A stretch of DNA of 64,000 nucleotides from positions 1,364,001-1,428,000 of the forward strand of contig NZ_CP012677.1 in the NCBI RefSeq assembly GCF_001294625.1. Direction: 5' to 3'. Positions 32,710 through 40,874 of the stretch are shown piece after piece; the stretch's first letter is position 1, and each line of letters begins with the position of its first letter. Both the position numbers and the translations under genes were made by a program. The stretch is from Arthrobacter alpinus. GTDB taxonomy: Bacteria; Actinomycetota; Actinomycetes; Actinomycetales; Micrococcaceae. The notes below the pieces were generated by a model. That model was not told where the DNA came from. It worked only from the letters and a program-made list of their open reading frames with translations, and did not search any database.

Positions 32710-33735
32710 CTATGCCTTCGACGTGCTGACGTACAGCTCGGAGTTGAAGAACGTCTTGGGATCCACCACTTCCTTGATCTTCTCGGCTGCCTTGAACTGC
32801 TCCTGCAGGGCGTTGAGCCAGGTGTAGACGGTGCCCTTGGAGGCGAGTTCCTCGAGTTCCTTGGTCGTGAAAATCTTGGCGACGCCGGCCTGGGCCTTCA
32901 TGTCTTCCTCCTTGAGCTTGAGAAACTTGGCCGTGAGGGCGATGGTACTGTCCTGGTTTGCGTGGCGGTAGTCGTTGGAGCTTTTGATCACTGAGATGAA
33001 GCTGGTAGCCAGCTCCTTGTCCTTGGCCGCCCGGCCGGGGCCTGCCACAAAGGTGGAGGGGAATGTCAGTTCGTCGATGAAGTCCTCGTTGGAGTACAGC
33101 TCCACCAGGTCCGGGGAACCCTTCTTTGCACTGTCGATCAGCGGGTACCAGAGGGCTGCGCCGTCGATCTGCTTGGATGCAAACGCGGCGACGATTGCGG
33201 GCGGTTCCATGGCCAAGACCTCAAAGTCAGCGCGCGTGAGACCGTCTTTCTTCAGGGCCAGGGAGAACAGCTGATCCCCTGATGTGCCCGTGGGGATGGC
33301 GATCTTTTTGCCCTTCAGATCCGCCAGGGACTTGATGCCCGGCTGGGCAATGATACGGTCGGCGTTGGAGACCGAGTTGACGGCCCAGATCTCAGCCTTG
33401 CCGGAGGCTGGCAGCCACAGGGCGCCGGAGCCAATATAGGCGACGTCAATGTTGTCGGTGCCCAGGGCCTGGATGGCGAGCGGGCCGTTGGTGAACGGCA
33501 GGTACTTTGGAGACAGGCCGGCCTTGGCCCAGTAGCCTTCCTGGTCGGCAACGGCCATCAGGGCCGCTCCGTTGTAGTCGGCAATGTAGCCAACCTTGAT
33601 TTCGACAGGATTCTTTGCCGCAGGTGCATTGGCGGCGCTGTCCTCGGTTTTGGCGCCGCAGGCTGCCAACAAGGAGATGGCGGCTGCTCCCATGGAGAGC
33701 TGAAGGACGTTTCGACGTGAAAGATTTGTTGACAT
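32710..33735 (-). CDS. ABC transporter substrate-binding lipoprotein (SsuA/TauA/NMT1-like)
   Basis: A 341-residue binding protein. The N-terminus MSTNLSRRNVLQLSMGAAAI contains a twin-arginine SRRNVLQ and ends in a lipobox LAAC, so it is likely a Tat-exported lipoprotein. The mature part matches the NMT1/THI5-like fold (VGYIADYNGAALMAVADQEG, LAIQALGTDNIDVAYIG, KKIAIPTGTSGDQLF), seen in uptake of sulfonates, sulfate esters, nitrate or thiamine precursors. AGGAG precedes ATG 33735. Together with the adjacent sulfatase it suggests import of an organosulfate. Confidence 0.92.
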   Translation of the reverse strand: MSTNLSRRNVLQLSMGAAAISLLAACGAKTEDSAANAPAAKNPVEIKVGYIADYNGAALMAVADQEGYWAKAGLSPKYLPFTNGPLAIQALGTDNIDVAYIGSGALWLPASGKAEIWAVNSVSNADRIIAQPGIKSLADLKGKKIAIPTGTSGDQLFSLALKKDGLTRADFEVLAMEPPAIVAAFASKQIDGAALWYPLIDSAKKGSPDLVELYSNEDFIDELTFPSTFVAGPGRAAKDKELATSFISVIKSSNDYRHANQDSTIALTAKFLKLKEEDMKAQAGVAKIFTTKELEELASKGTVYTWLNALQEQFKAAEKIKEVVDPKTFFNSELYVSTSKA

Positions 33736-33817
33736 GAGTTCTCCTGAAGAAATTCTTGCCCGTCGTTGGGCAAGGTGAGCGTGGGTGGTGAGAGTGAAAA
33801 ACGGGTGCGGAACGGTG

Positions 33818-34615
33818 TTATTGGTGGGCTTCGGCAACACCGGGCTGGTGATAGACGGCTTCCCACACCTGGGCGCGAAGACGGGCGAACCCGTCGGAGA
33901 GCCGCATTTCCTCCGTACGCGGGTAAGGCAGATCGATCTTGATCTCCTTGTAGATGCGGCCCGGGCGGGCTGCCATGACGATCACCCGGGACGCCAAGAA
34001 CACCGACTCGTCGACGTCGTGGGTAACGAACATGACGGTGCGCCGTTCCTTGGTCCAGGTTTCTAGCAGTTGCTCTTGCATATGCACCCGGGTGAGGGCG
34101 TCGAGCGCCCCGAACGGCTCGTCCATGAGCAGGATTTCGGGGTTGACCGCGTAGGCGCGGGCAATGGCGCAACGCTGCTTCATACCACCGGAGAGTTCCT
34201 TGGGCAACGCCTCGGCGAAGCGCGTCAGCCCCACGAGTTCCAGGTAGTGGTCAACGATCTTGCGCCGTTCTTTGGCGGGAATCTTCTTCAACTCCAGCCC
34301 GAACTCGACGTTCTTGCGCACAGTCAGCCACGGGAACAGTGCATACTGCTGGAAGATGACCCCGGTTCGGGGGCTGGGGCCGTCCACCTCGCGATCATCA
34401 ACCATGACACGCCCGCCGGTGGGATCGAGCAGGCCGGCCGCGGCATTGAGCATGGTTGACTTGCCGCAGCCGGAGGGTCCCACCACTGTGACGAACTCTC
34501 CGTCGGCAATATCAAGGCTCACGCCGTCGAGCGCGGTAAAGGTGGTGCCTGTGAGGGTGAACTCCTGGCGGAGGTTTTCAAAACGGATCATGGCATTTTG
34601 TGTTGACGTAGTCAT
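33818..34615 (-). CDS. ABC transporter ATP-binding protein (SsuB/TauB-like)
   Basis: A 265-residue ATPase with Walker A GPSGCGKST, Q-loop FQQYALFPWL, signature LSGGMKQR, Walker B EILLMDEPFGALD and H-loop VTHDVDE. This matches the nitrate/sulfonate/taurine importer subfamily. It lies between the permease gene (eight bases upstream) and the binding protein gene, in one operon. Confidence 0.94.
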   Translation of the reverse strand: MTTSTQNAMIRFENLRQEFTLTGTTFTALDGVSLDIADGEFVTVVGPSGCGKSTMLNAAAGLLDPTGGRVMVDDREVDGPSPRTGVIFQQYALFPWLTVRKNVEFGLELKKIPAKERRKIVDHYLELVGLTRFAEALPKELSGGMKQRCAIARAYAVNPEILLMDEPFGALDALTRVHMQEQLLETWTKERRTVMFVTHDVDESVFLASRVIVMAARPGRIYKEIKIDLPYPRTEEMRLSDGFARLRAQVWEAVYHQPGVAEAHQ

Positions 34616-34623
34616 GGTGGTTC

Positions 34624-35517
34624 CTATCGGCGTTCTTGCCAGCGGGTCAGGTGGGCCTCGACCATGAGGAGCAGACGGTCCATGACCAACCCCAGAATTC
34701 CAATGGCGATGACGTTGACGAAGATGGTGGGCATGTCATAAAACTGCTGGGCTTGTTGCATACGCATGCCCAGCCCGTTGGGGGCTGCGAGGAGTTCCGC
34801 GGCAACCACGGTGGCCCAGCCGGCGCCGAGGCCGATGCGCATGCCCACCAAGATGAAAGGTGAGGAGGCCGGGACCACAACCCGCCGGAAGATGACGAAG
34901 CTATTGGCGCCAAGCACACGGGCCGCGTTGATGAGCGTCTTGTCCACGCTGACCACGCCCTGGTAGGTGGAGATCACGCACGAGAGGAACGCGGCCAAGA
35001 AGATGACGAAGATCTTCGGTGTTTCCCCGATGCCCATCGTCACCATAACCAGCGGGAGCAGTGCCAGTGGGGGAATGGTGCGGAAGAACTGCACGTATGG
35101 CTCAATGATGGCCCGGCCAACGCCGTACCATCCCATGATGAAGCCGACGGGGATCGCCAACAGGGAGCCGAGGAGGAAACCGCTCAGGACACGGGACAGT
35201 GAAGCGACTGTATCTTCGCCCAGTGTTCCGTCTGCCATGAGCTCGCCGGCACGGAGAACCACCTCGCCGGGGCCGGGAAGGCCCACAAGGCCTGTGGCTG
35301 AAAACAATGCCCAGGCGAGCAGGCCTGCTGCGACTGAACCGAAGTTGATGGCCAGCATTGCCTTTCGGCTGAGCTTGCTGGCGCCAGGCTTCTTTTGGTT
35401 GGGCTTCTTAGTGGGTGTGGGTGTTGGTGTTTGTCCAGAAGGTGCCATGTTGGGTGTGGCGCTGCCGTGGAGGACTTGCGTGGTGGACGCCGGATTCGCG
35501 CTATTTTGTGCTGCCAT
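34624..35517 (-). CDS. ABC transporter permease (SsuC/TauC-like)
   Basis: A 297-residue inner-membrane subunit with about six hydrophobic helices and the EAA loop around [21 protein letters not shown]. The N-terminal 50 residues are polar, Pro/Thr-rich ([18 protein letters not shown]), longer than usual for this family. It is the first gene of the operon, starting right at a strong promoter (TTGACA, 17 bases, TAGCTT, then six bases before ATG 35517), so the mRNA is probably leaderless. Confidence 0.92.
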   Translation of the reverse strand: MAAQNSANPASTTQVLHGSATPNMAPSGQTPTPTPTKKPNQKKPGASKLSRKAMLAINFGSVAAGLLAWALFSATGLVGLPGPGEVVLRAGELMADGTLGEDTVASLSRVLSGFLLGSLLAIPVGFIMGWYGVGRAIIEPYVQFFRTIPPLALLPLVMVTMGIGETPKIFVIFLAAFLSCVISTYQGVVSVDKTLINAARVLGANSFVIFRRVVVPASSPFILVGMRIGLGAGWATVVAAELLAAPNGLGMRMQQAQQFYDMPTIFVNVIAIGILGLVMDRLLLMVEAHLTRWQERR

Positions 35518-35523
35518 GACTCA

Positions 35524-35576
35524 AAGCTATGACACACATCACTCAGTGTCAACACTCTTTACTTAAATAGACTTTA
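35524..35576 (-). promoter_or_regulatory. Promoter and operator of the sulfate-ester importer operon
   Basis: On the minus strand TTGACA (35552-35547), a 17-base spacer and TAGCTT (35529-35524) precede ATG 35517 by six bases. An inverted repeat TGACAC (35530-35535)/GTGTCA (35546-35551) fills the spacer. Further upstream, TTTACTTAAATAGACTTTA (35558-35576) shares the half-site GACTTTA with the palindrome in front of the ROK gene, allowing one mismatch. These features fit control by the adjacent ROK repressor. Confidence 0.6.
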
Positions 35577-35636
35577 CACTTCATTTGTTGCGAGATGCTT
35601 GACTTCTGGCACTGCTGATGGGGAGCCGGCACTCCT

Positions 35637-36812
35637 TCAGCTGACGCTGGCAAGGGCCCAGTGTTTCAGGGCCGTTCTCGCCGCGCCGTCACTGCCTGCC
35701 GTGGGCGCATACGGTGCCGTGCTGATGCTGATGGAACGCGGCCCAAGGTCCAGATGCTGTCCAGCCAGGGCTTTGCGGACAGGTGTTAGGAGCGGTTCGC
35801 CAAATTGCGAGAGCTCACCGGCAATCACCACCTTGCTTGGATCCAGCAGCACACAGGCGCTGACCACTGCACGGGCCAGCAGCACCCCGGCCCAGTCCAC
35901 CACGTTGCGGGCGATGCCGTGGCCGGACGCTGCGGCCGCAGAGAGGGCATGGATCGAATCAAAGGCCTGCCCGCGATGGGCCGCCTCAACCAGCACGTTC
36001 GATACGTTGATGTAGCTTTCAAGGCAGCCGTGCCGGCCACACCAGCACGGGGGTCCGGCGAAGTCGACACTGATGTGGCCCAGTTCCCCGGCGATTCCAT
36101 TGCCCCCGCGCAAGAGCCCGCCACCTGTGACCATGGCGGCGCTGACACCAGCTGACAGGACCACATACAAGAGGTTGTCGTCGTCGTTACCGTACGTCAT
36201 GGCGGACAGTCGAATGTTGTTGTCCCACAGCAGCGGGGCGGGTAGAACGGCTCGCAGGGGTGCCAGTGTTGCCCCCTGGGGGTCAAGTTGTTGGGCGACG
36301 CCGTCCGAGAGCGAGGTCGGGTCGGCATGGCGGCTGGCTATGCCGACACCGGTGCCAATGACTGTTTCGGGCTTGATGCTGCCGTTGCTGACAAGATCGC
36401 GGAGCATGTCGGCGGCGTACTGCACTTTCGACTCAAGGCTTGACGGGCTGCTGACGTCGCGGTGTTCATGGTTCACAATGGAGCCGTCAAAACCCATGAC
36501 AGAGATGCTGATACGCCGCCGCCCCAGTTCAATGCCGACGGCGGCCCCCGCCTCAGGGTTGAGGGAGAGCCTTTTGGTGGGGCGTCCATTGCGCCCGTCT
36601 GAGATGGGCACCTGATCGGTTTCGGTCAAAACCCCGCGGTGGCGCAGGTCGCCGACGATGGCCGACAACGTGGTGCGGGAGAGCTTGGTGTCTGTTTCCA
36701 ACTCCCGCCGGGTGCGGCTCCCGTGGGTTACCAGCGTTTCCAGAACACGCAGTTCATGTCTGCGCCGCACCGCCTGCAAGGCGCTGTCGTCAGGTGTAAG
36801 CACGTCTCCCAC
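35637..36812 (-). CDS. ROK-family transcriptional regulator
   Basis: A 391-residue repressor. An N-terminal winged helix (about 15-80: RRELETDTKLSRTTLSAIVGDL) is followed by the ROK sugar-kinase-like domain with GTGVGIA, LLRGGNGIAGELGHISV and the zinc motif CWCGRHGC with flanking GH and E. ROK regulators normally respond to carbohydrates or their phosphates, which hints that the sulfated substrate of the downstream importer could be a sugar. Start GTG 36812 is used; GTG 36803, preceded by GGGAG, is an alternative. It lies 119 bases upstream of the permease gene in the same direction. Confidence 0.93.
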   Translation of the reverse strand: MGDVLTPDDSALQAVRRRHELRVLETLVTHGSRTRRELETDTKLSRTTLSAIVGDLRHRGVLTETDQVPISDGRNGRPTKRLSLNPEAGAAVGIELGRRRISISVMGFDGSIVNHEHRDVSSPSSLESKVQYAADMLRDLVSNGSIKPETVIGTGVGIASRHADPTSLSDGVAQQLDPQGATLAPLRAVLPAPLLWDNNIRLSAMTYGNDDDNLLYVVLSAGVSAAMVTGGGLLRGGNGIAGELGHISVDFAGPPCWCGRHGCLESYINVSNVLVEAAHRGQAFDSIHALSAAAASGHGIARNVVDWAGVLLARAVVSACVLLDPSKVVIAGELSQFGEPLLTPVRKALAGQHLDLGPRSISISTAPYAPTAGSDGAARTALKHWALASVS

Positions 36813-36888
36813 TTTCTATAGCCAGCCGGATGCTCGCCATCCGTGTTGGCGGCGGTCATCTACTTTGAAGCCATCATAAGCAATTGTG

Positions 36889-36906
36889 TAAAGACTATTG
36901 TCTTTA
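36889..36906. promoter_or_regulatory. Palindromic operator upstream of the ROK gene
   Basis: TAAAGAC (36889-36895), TATT, and GTCTTTA (36900-36906) form a perfect 7-bp inverted repeat, 77 bases before the ROK start. A related half-site occurs in front of the importer operon. It is likely the ROK protein binding site for autoregulation. Confidence 0.6.
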
Positions 36907-37143
36907 ATGGCCGTTAGGAACCGTGTCGGCATCCAGAGCTCGGCGCAGGCTTGCACCAAACCGGCGCCGATTTCCCTTACGGGACTGGCCTTCAGAGGGT
37001 TCTTCTTCGTTGAGTGTTTCAACGTGTGCCGCTGAACCAGCCCGGCATGGCCACGGCGGGGGTGTGGCCAACCCTTACGGTGACTAACACCGCCCGGAGT
37101 AGGGAAGACTGGAGGTTAACAATGACAAGGGAAAGAAAATATC

Positions 37144-37410
37144 ATGATCAATCTTCAGCAGGACACCGACGGCTTCATCCGAATGATCCAGCACTACCCG
37201 CGCTCGATGAGCATTTCAGTCACATTCAACGACGGCACACAGGAAATTTTCTCTGGCCGGCGCTTGAATGAAATTTACGACGACGCCCTGGCAGCCTTCA
37301 GGTTGGGCAACAACATGGATGCCAAGGGCTTTGAGCGCATCCCGGCCAAGCGAAACCTCCGCAAGAATGCCGTCAGCACCATTGCCGTTCGTCCGGGCAT
37401 GTCCGCATAG
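37144..37410 (+). CDS. Small conserved-looking hypothetical protein
   Basis: An 88-residue soluble protein starting at ATG 37144 after AAGGGAAAG. It is predicted to be mixed alpha/beta (DGFIRMIQHYPRSMSISVTF, DGTQEIFSGRRLNEIYDDAL) with a basic C-terminus (RIPAKRNLRKN). No family is recognised. A short 7-bp hairpin (37417-37444) separates it from the YqeY gene. Confidence 0.6.
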   Translation: MINLQQDTDGFIRMIQHYPRSMSISVTFNDGTQEIFSGRRLNEIYDDALAAFRLGNNMDAKGFERIPAKRNLRKNAVSTIAVRPGMSA

Positions 37411-37497
37411 CACCGCATCCCCTCGGGCACGCCTGTCAGGGGATAATTGCCTAAGAGTTGTGCCCAGTCCACCCGAAACACCTATCAAAGGAACGCC

Positions 37498-37962
37498 ATG
37501 TCCACGTTGAAGCAGCAATTGAAGTCCGACGTCATTGCGCACATGAAGGCCGGCAACAAGTTGGCGCTGACAACAGTGCGCAACGTCCTGGGTGAGATTG
37601 AGACCAAAGAAAAGGGCGGTAAGACCCCCGTCGAGTTCGACGACGCGCAGGTCACCACCATCTTGCAGAAGGAAGCAGCCAAGCGCCGCGACACGGCCGT
37701 GATCTACACCGAGGCGGGGGAGCACGACCGTGCGGCCGCAGAAGTCAGTGAGGCGGAGGTTATCGAGGCCTACTTGCCACAGCCCCTGAGCGCCGCTGAA
37801 GCCGAGGCGATCGTCGATGCGGCCATCACCGAGCTTGAAAATACCGAAGGTAAGCTGTCGATGCGCCAAATGGGCCTGGCCATGAAGCCGATCACGGCGC
37901 AGATTGCGGGCCGCTTTGACGGCAAGGCCATCTCAGAAATGGTCCGCAAGCGCCTAGCCTAG
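37498..37962 (+). CDS. GatB/YqeY domain-containing protein
   Basis: A 154-residue stand-alone YqeY-type protein, equivalent to the tRNA-binding C-terminal module of the GatB amidotransferase subunit. Typical sequences: LKQQLKSDVIAHMKAGNKL, TVRNVLGEIETKEK, EAEVIEAYLPQPLS and MRQMGLAMKP. Start ATG 37498 follows AAAGGAACGCC; the longer frame from 37447 is not supported. The role of stand-alone YqeY proteins is unsettled. It precedes the flotillin gene by 142 bases. Confidence 0.93.
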   Translation: MSTLKQQLKSDVIAHMKAGNKLALTTVRNVLGEIETKEKGGKTPVEFDDAQVTTILQKEAAKRRDTAVIYTEAGEHDRAAAEVSEAEVIEAYLPQPLSAAEAEAIVDAAITELENTEGKLSMRQMGLAMKPITAQIAGRFDGKAISEMVRKRLA

Positions 37963-38002
37963 TTGCCAAAGCGGGGTTAGACGCCGCGGCGACGCGAGAC
38001 AT

Positions 38003-38021
38003 TTCTCCATCATGTGGAGAA
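38003..38021. promoter_or_regulatory. Short inverted repeat upstream of the flotillin gene
   Basis: TTCTCCA (38003-38009) and TGGAGAA (38015-38021) form a perfect 7-bp inverted repeat with five bases between, about 80 bases before the flotillin start. It may be an operator or leader hairpin. Confidence 0.35.
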
Positions 38022-38104
38022 TTACCGCAAATTCCGTAGGATCGATGGTGAAGGTGGGGCGGACACGTTCGTGCCCACCGCCGTCGCACTCTATGAAAGG
38101 CGCC

Positions 38105-39628
38105 ATGCTACTTGCCCTCATTCCACTGATTATTGGACTGGCAGTGCTGCTAGTCATCGTGGTCATCGCCGCCATCATCTCCCGGATGGCCCTGCACATC
38201 GCCAGCCCCGACCAGGCTCTGATCATTTCCTCCAAGGACAACAAGTCACAGCCGGACCCCAGTAGCCAGCGCGTGGTGTTTGGTCGAATCTTCATCAACC
38301 CGTTTACGCAGCGCGCCTACCCGCTCTCGCTGGCCTCACGCCAGGTGTCGTTGAAGATTGAGGGTATTTCCAAGAACGGGATCAAGCTCCACCTCACGGG
38401 CGTGGCCCAGGTCAAGGTGGGCGGCGACGCCGATTCGGTCCGCAAGGCGGCCCAGCGCTTCCTGAACCAGCAGGACGCGATCGATCACTACACGCAGGAA
38501 ACACTGTCCGGTTCCCTGCGCTCCATCGTGGGAACACTGACCGTTGAGTCGATCATCAAGGACCGCGCCACCTTCGCTAAGAGCGTCAAGGAGGAGGCTG
38601 AGCACTCCATGCACAACCAGGGCTTGGAGATTGACACCTTCCAGATCCAGTCGGTCGACGACGATTCCGGATATCTGTTGAACCTGGGCCGGCCCGAGGC
38701 CGCCCTAGCCGAGAAGAACGCCAAGATTGCCGAGGCCCAGTTCCTGCAGGAGGCCGAGCAGGCCAAAGCGATTGCCGACGAGCAGGTCGCACTTGCGCAG
38801 CAGCAGCTGATCATCAAGCGTGCCGAACTCAAGGAAGTGGCCGACGCCCGTCAGGCCCGCGCCGACGCGGCTGGCCCGCTGGCTGCCGCCGAACAAAACG
38901 AGCAGGTCATCATCCGCGATCAGCAGGTGGCACTGCGCCGCGCGGAACTGCGCGAAAAGGAACTCGACACCGAGGTCCGCAAGCCGGCCGATGCCGAAAA
39001 ATACCGTCTCATCCAGCAAGCCGACGCGAAACTTGAGGAACGCCGCAGGGCCTCCGAGGCGGCCGAGATCGAGGCAACCGTCGAACTGGCCAAGCGCAAG
39101 CTGATGGCCGAGGGAGACAGGGTGGCTGCCGAGGCCGACGCTGCGGCCAACACCGCACGCGGCAATGCCGAGGCCGCCGTCATCGAGGCCCGGGGCCTTG
39201 CCGACGCTGCTGTCATAAAGTCGCTGGGCCAGGCCGAGGCCCAGTCCATCGAGGCCAAGGGACTCGCCGAGGCCGCTGGCATCGCCGCGCAGGCCGACTC
39301 TTACGAGAAGTTTAACGAAGCCGCGGTGCTCAGCAAGGTCCTTGAGGTACTCCCGGCCATGGCACGCGAGGTGGCCGCCCCGATGTCCGCCATCAAGAAC
39401 ATGACCGTGGTCTCCAACGACGGTGCTAGCCAGCTGAGCAAGAACGTCTCCAACGGCGTGCACCAGACCACCCAGCTAATCAAGGACTCCACGGGCCTGG
39501 ACATCATTGGCTTGCTGGAGAACATGATGAAGGACGCCGGCTCGGGCAAGGACCGCGGCCACGCGAGCTCCGTCTTCACCAAGGAACCTAGTGTCACCGC
39601 CAACCAAGACGGGCACGACGCGAACTAG
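38105..39628 (+). CDS. Flotillin-family membrane scaffold protein
   Basis: A 507-residue SPFH/flotillin protein. It has an N-terminal membrane helix (ALIPLIIGLAVLLVIVVIAAIIS), an SPFH domain (about 40-200: LIISSKDNKSQPD, SLKIEGISKNGIKLHLTGVAQVKVGG) and a long flotillin coiled coil rich in Ala/Glu repeats (about 215-440), ending in a tail that carries LLENMM. Flotillins organise membrane microdomains and fluidity. ATG 38105 follows AAAGG at five bases; the ATG at 38093 would place this site inside the gene. It is closed by a 13-bp hairpin. Confidence 0.93.
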   Translation: MLLALIPLIIGLAVLLVIVVIAAIISRMALHIASPDQALIISSKDNKSQPDPSSQRVVFGRIFINPFTQRAYPLSLASRQVSLKIEGISKNGIKLHLTGVAQVKVGGDADSVRKAAQRFLNQQDAIDHYTQETLSGSLRSIVGTLTVESIIKDRATFAKSVKEEAEHSMHNQGLEIDTFQIQSVDDDSGYLLNLGRPEAALAEKNAKIAEAQFLQEAEQAKAIADEQVALAQQQLIIKRAELKEVADARQARADAAGPLAAAEQNEQVIIRDQQVALRRAELREKELDTEVRKPADAEKYRLIQQADAKLEERRRASEAAEIEATVELAKRKLMAEGDRVAAEADAAANTARGNAEAAVIEARGLADAAVIKSLGQAEAQSIEAKGLAEAAGIAAQADSYEKFNEAAVLSKVLEVLPAMAREVAAPMSAIKNMTVVSNDGASQLSKNVSNGVHQTTQLIKDSTGLDIIGLLENMMKDAGSGKDRGHASSVFTKEPSVTANQDGHDAN

Positions 39629-39637
39629 CGGCAGATA

Positions 39638-39674
39638 GAAGGGCTGGGGCCGCTTGATGCCGCCCCAGCCCTTC
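39638..39674. terminator. Hairpin after the flotillin gene
   Basis: GAAGGGCTGGGGC (39638-39650) and GCCCCAGCCCTTC (39662-39674) pair perfectly over 13 bp with an 11-base loop, ten bases after the flotillin stop. It lacks a T-run and lies between convergent genes. Confidence 0.7.
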
Positions 39675-39706
39675 GGCACTGAGCACCCGCCCCACCGACC
39701 CGGCTG

Positions 39707-39937
39707 CTAGACGATGCGCCCCGGAACCCCGAACGGTGGGTCCGGCAGCGGGGGCGGTGAAGGCTGGAGCGGGTCCGGGGGATCCAAGGGGTCCGGCGGG
39801 AATGGCTGAGGAACTGGTTCCGTGGGATCCGGAGGCCTGTTGGGATAACCGGGTTGGGTGGGGTCAGGCCGCGCTGGCGGCTGCTCCGGGTCCGGGATGG
39901 TGCCGTTCTGGGGATGATTATTGGACAAGGTGTTCAC
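39707..39937 (-). CDS. Small proline-rich protein
   Basis: A 76-residue protein made largely of Pro/Asp repeats (DPTQPGYPNRPPDPTEP, DPLDPPDPLQPSPPPLPDPP) and ending in FGVPGRIV. It should be unstructured. The start is ambiguous: GTG 39937 directly follows AAAGG, while TTG 39928 would give better spacing from AGGG. Similar small Pro-rich proteins are common in actinobacteria but have no known role. It is convergent with the flotillin gene. Confidence 0.5.
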   Translation of the reverse strand: MNTLSNNHPQNGTIPDPEQPPARPDPTQPGYPNRPPDPTEPVPQPFPPDPLDPPDPLQPSPPPLPDPPFGVPGRIV

Positions 39938-40003
39938 CCTTTCATGGCGAGAGTGGTGGCAAGGACTGCCTGGCGTGTTCGCTCTCTACGGTTTTTTCGG
40001 GAC

Positions 40004-40041
40004 TCCTCAAGAAAGACACAGTTCCTCAAGAAAGACACAGT
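40004..40041 (+). repeat. 19-bp perfect tandem duplication
   Basis: TCCTCAAGAAAGACACAGT occurs twice in direct succession (40004-40022 and 40023-40041). It lies in the non-coding gap between the 33-residue frame and the Pro-rich gene and probably reflects recent slippage. Confidence 0.9.
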
Positions 40042-40053
40042 GGTTGCGGATCT

Positions 40054-40155
40054 TCACACCGATTGCCGGCTCCGGCCCTTGACGGCACCATAGCCGCCCG
40101 CCACGACGCCGCCCACGACACTCAGGCCCGGGCTGGTCCATGACAGGGAACCCAT
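40054..40155 (-). CDS. Possible 33-residue Gly-rich peptide
   Basis: A short frame from ATG 40155 with GGAAGGAG six bases upstream gives MGSLSWTSPGLSVVGGVVAGGYGAV (shown split: a Gly/Val-rich middle after SPGLSV) and a basic end KGRSRQSV. It follows the coxG-like gene by 31 bases in the same direction. The good RBS supports translation; function is unknown. Confidence 0.4.
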   Translation of the reverse strand: MGSLSWTSPGLSVVGGVVAGGYGAVKGRSRQSV

Positions 40156-40186
40156 GCTACTCCTTCCATTGGCCTAGGTATCCACT

Positions 40187-40870
40187 TTACTTCCGACGGC
40201 ACTGACAGCGACGGACAAGCCAAGCCACGATGGTGATGGCTGCGAGCGCACCGAGAATCGCCGGAGCAAATCTCCGGATCAGCACCGGCACCACAGCCGA
40301 TCCGAGATCTAGTTCCACGACAGGCTGTGATGGTGCGGGCCGGGCCGGGTTCGCGCTCACCGGGGTCTGGACAGGCTCGCTCACCGGGGTCTGGCTTATC
40401 GGGGTCTGGACAGGCTCGCTCACCGGGTCTGCGCCTGCTTTCCCGATGACACATTGGACAAACTGTTCCAGCAGCTTGTCGGAGACGTCCTGGATGACGC
40501 CCCTGCCGAACTGGGCGGGTTTGCCGGTGACGTTCATATCCGTTGAGACGTCCACGGTAGTGTTGTCCCCGTCAGCGATAAGAACGGCGGTCACCGTGGC
40601 GCCGGCTGTGCCATTGCCGCGTTTGTCTTTACCCGAGGCCTGGATGACCACGGTATGTGCGGCCTCGTCCCGGGACACGAACTCCCCGGTGCCCGTGTAC
40701 ATCATGGCGATGGGGCCCAGCTTGATCTTGACCGTGCCGGTGAAGGTGTCGCCGTCAACGGAGGTCAACGTGGCGCCGGGAAAGCATGTGGCGATCTCCT
40801 CCAGCTGGTTGAAAGAGTGCCAGGTCTCCTCCAGGGGGGTGGGAACGGTGAAGTGGTGTTTGAGTTCCAT
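40187..40870 (-). CDS. coxG: CoxG-like SRPBCC protein with C-terminal membrane anchor
   Basis: A 227-residue protein. Residues 1-145 are a CoxG/SRPBCC domain (FTVPTPLEETWHSFNQLEEI, CFPGATLTSVDGDTFTGTV, MNVTGKPAQFGRGVI), followed by a Pro-rich linker with repeated SEPVQTP units and a terminal helix (AILGALAAITIVAWLV) plus basic tail. In Oligotropha CoxG is thought to recruit CO dehydrogenase to the membrane. It is the last gene of the molybdenum hydroxylase operon, four bases after coxM. Confidence 0.88.
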   Translation of the reverse strand: MELKHHFTVPTPLEETWHSFNQLEEIATCFPGATLTSVDGDTFTGTVKIKLGPIAMMYTGTGEFVSRDEAAHTVVIQASGKDKRGNGTAGATVTAVLIADGDNTTVDVSTDMNVTGKPAQFGRGVIQDVSDKLLEQFVQCVIGKAGADPVSEPVQTPISQTPVSEPVQTPVSANPARPAPSQPVVELDLGSAVVPVLIRRFAPAILGALAAITIVAWLVRRCQCRRK

Positions 40871-40874
40871 AGTG

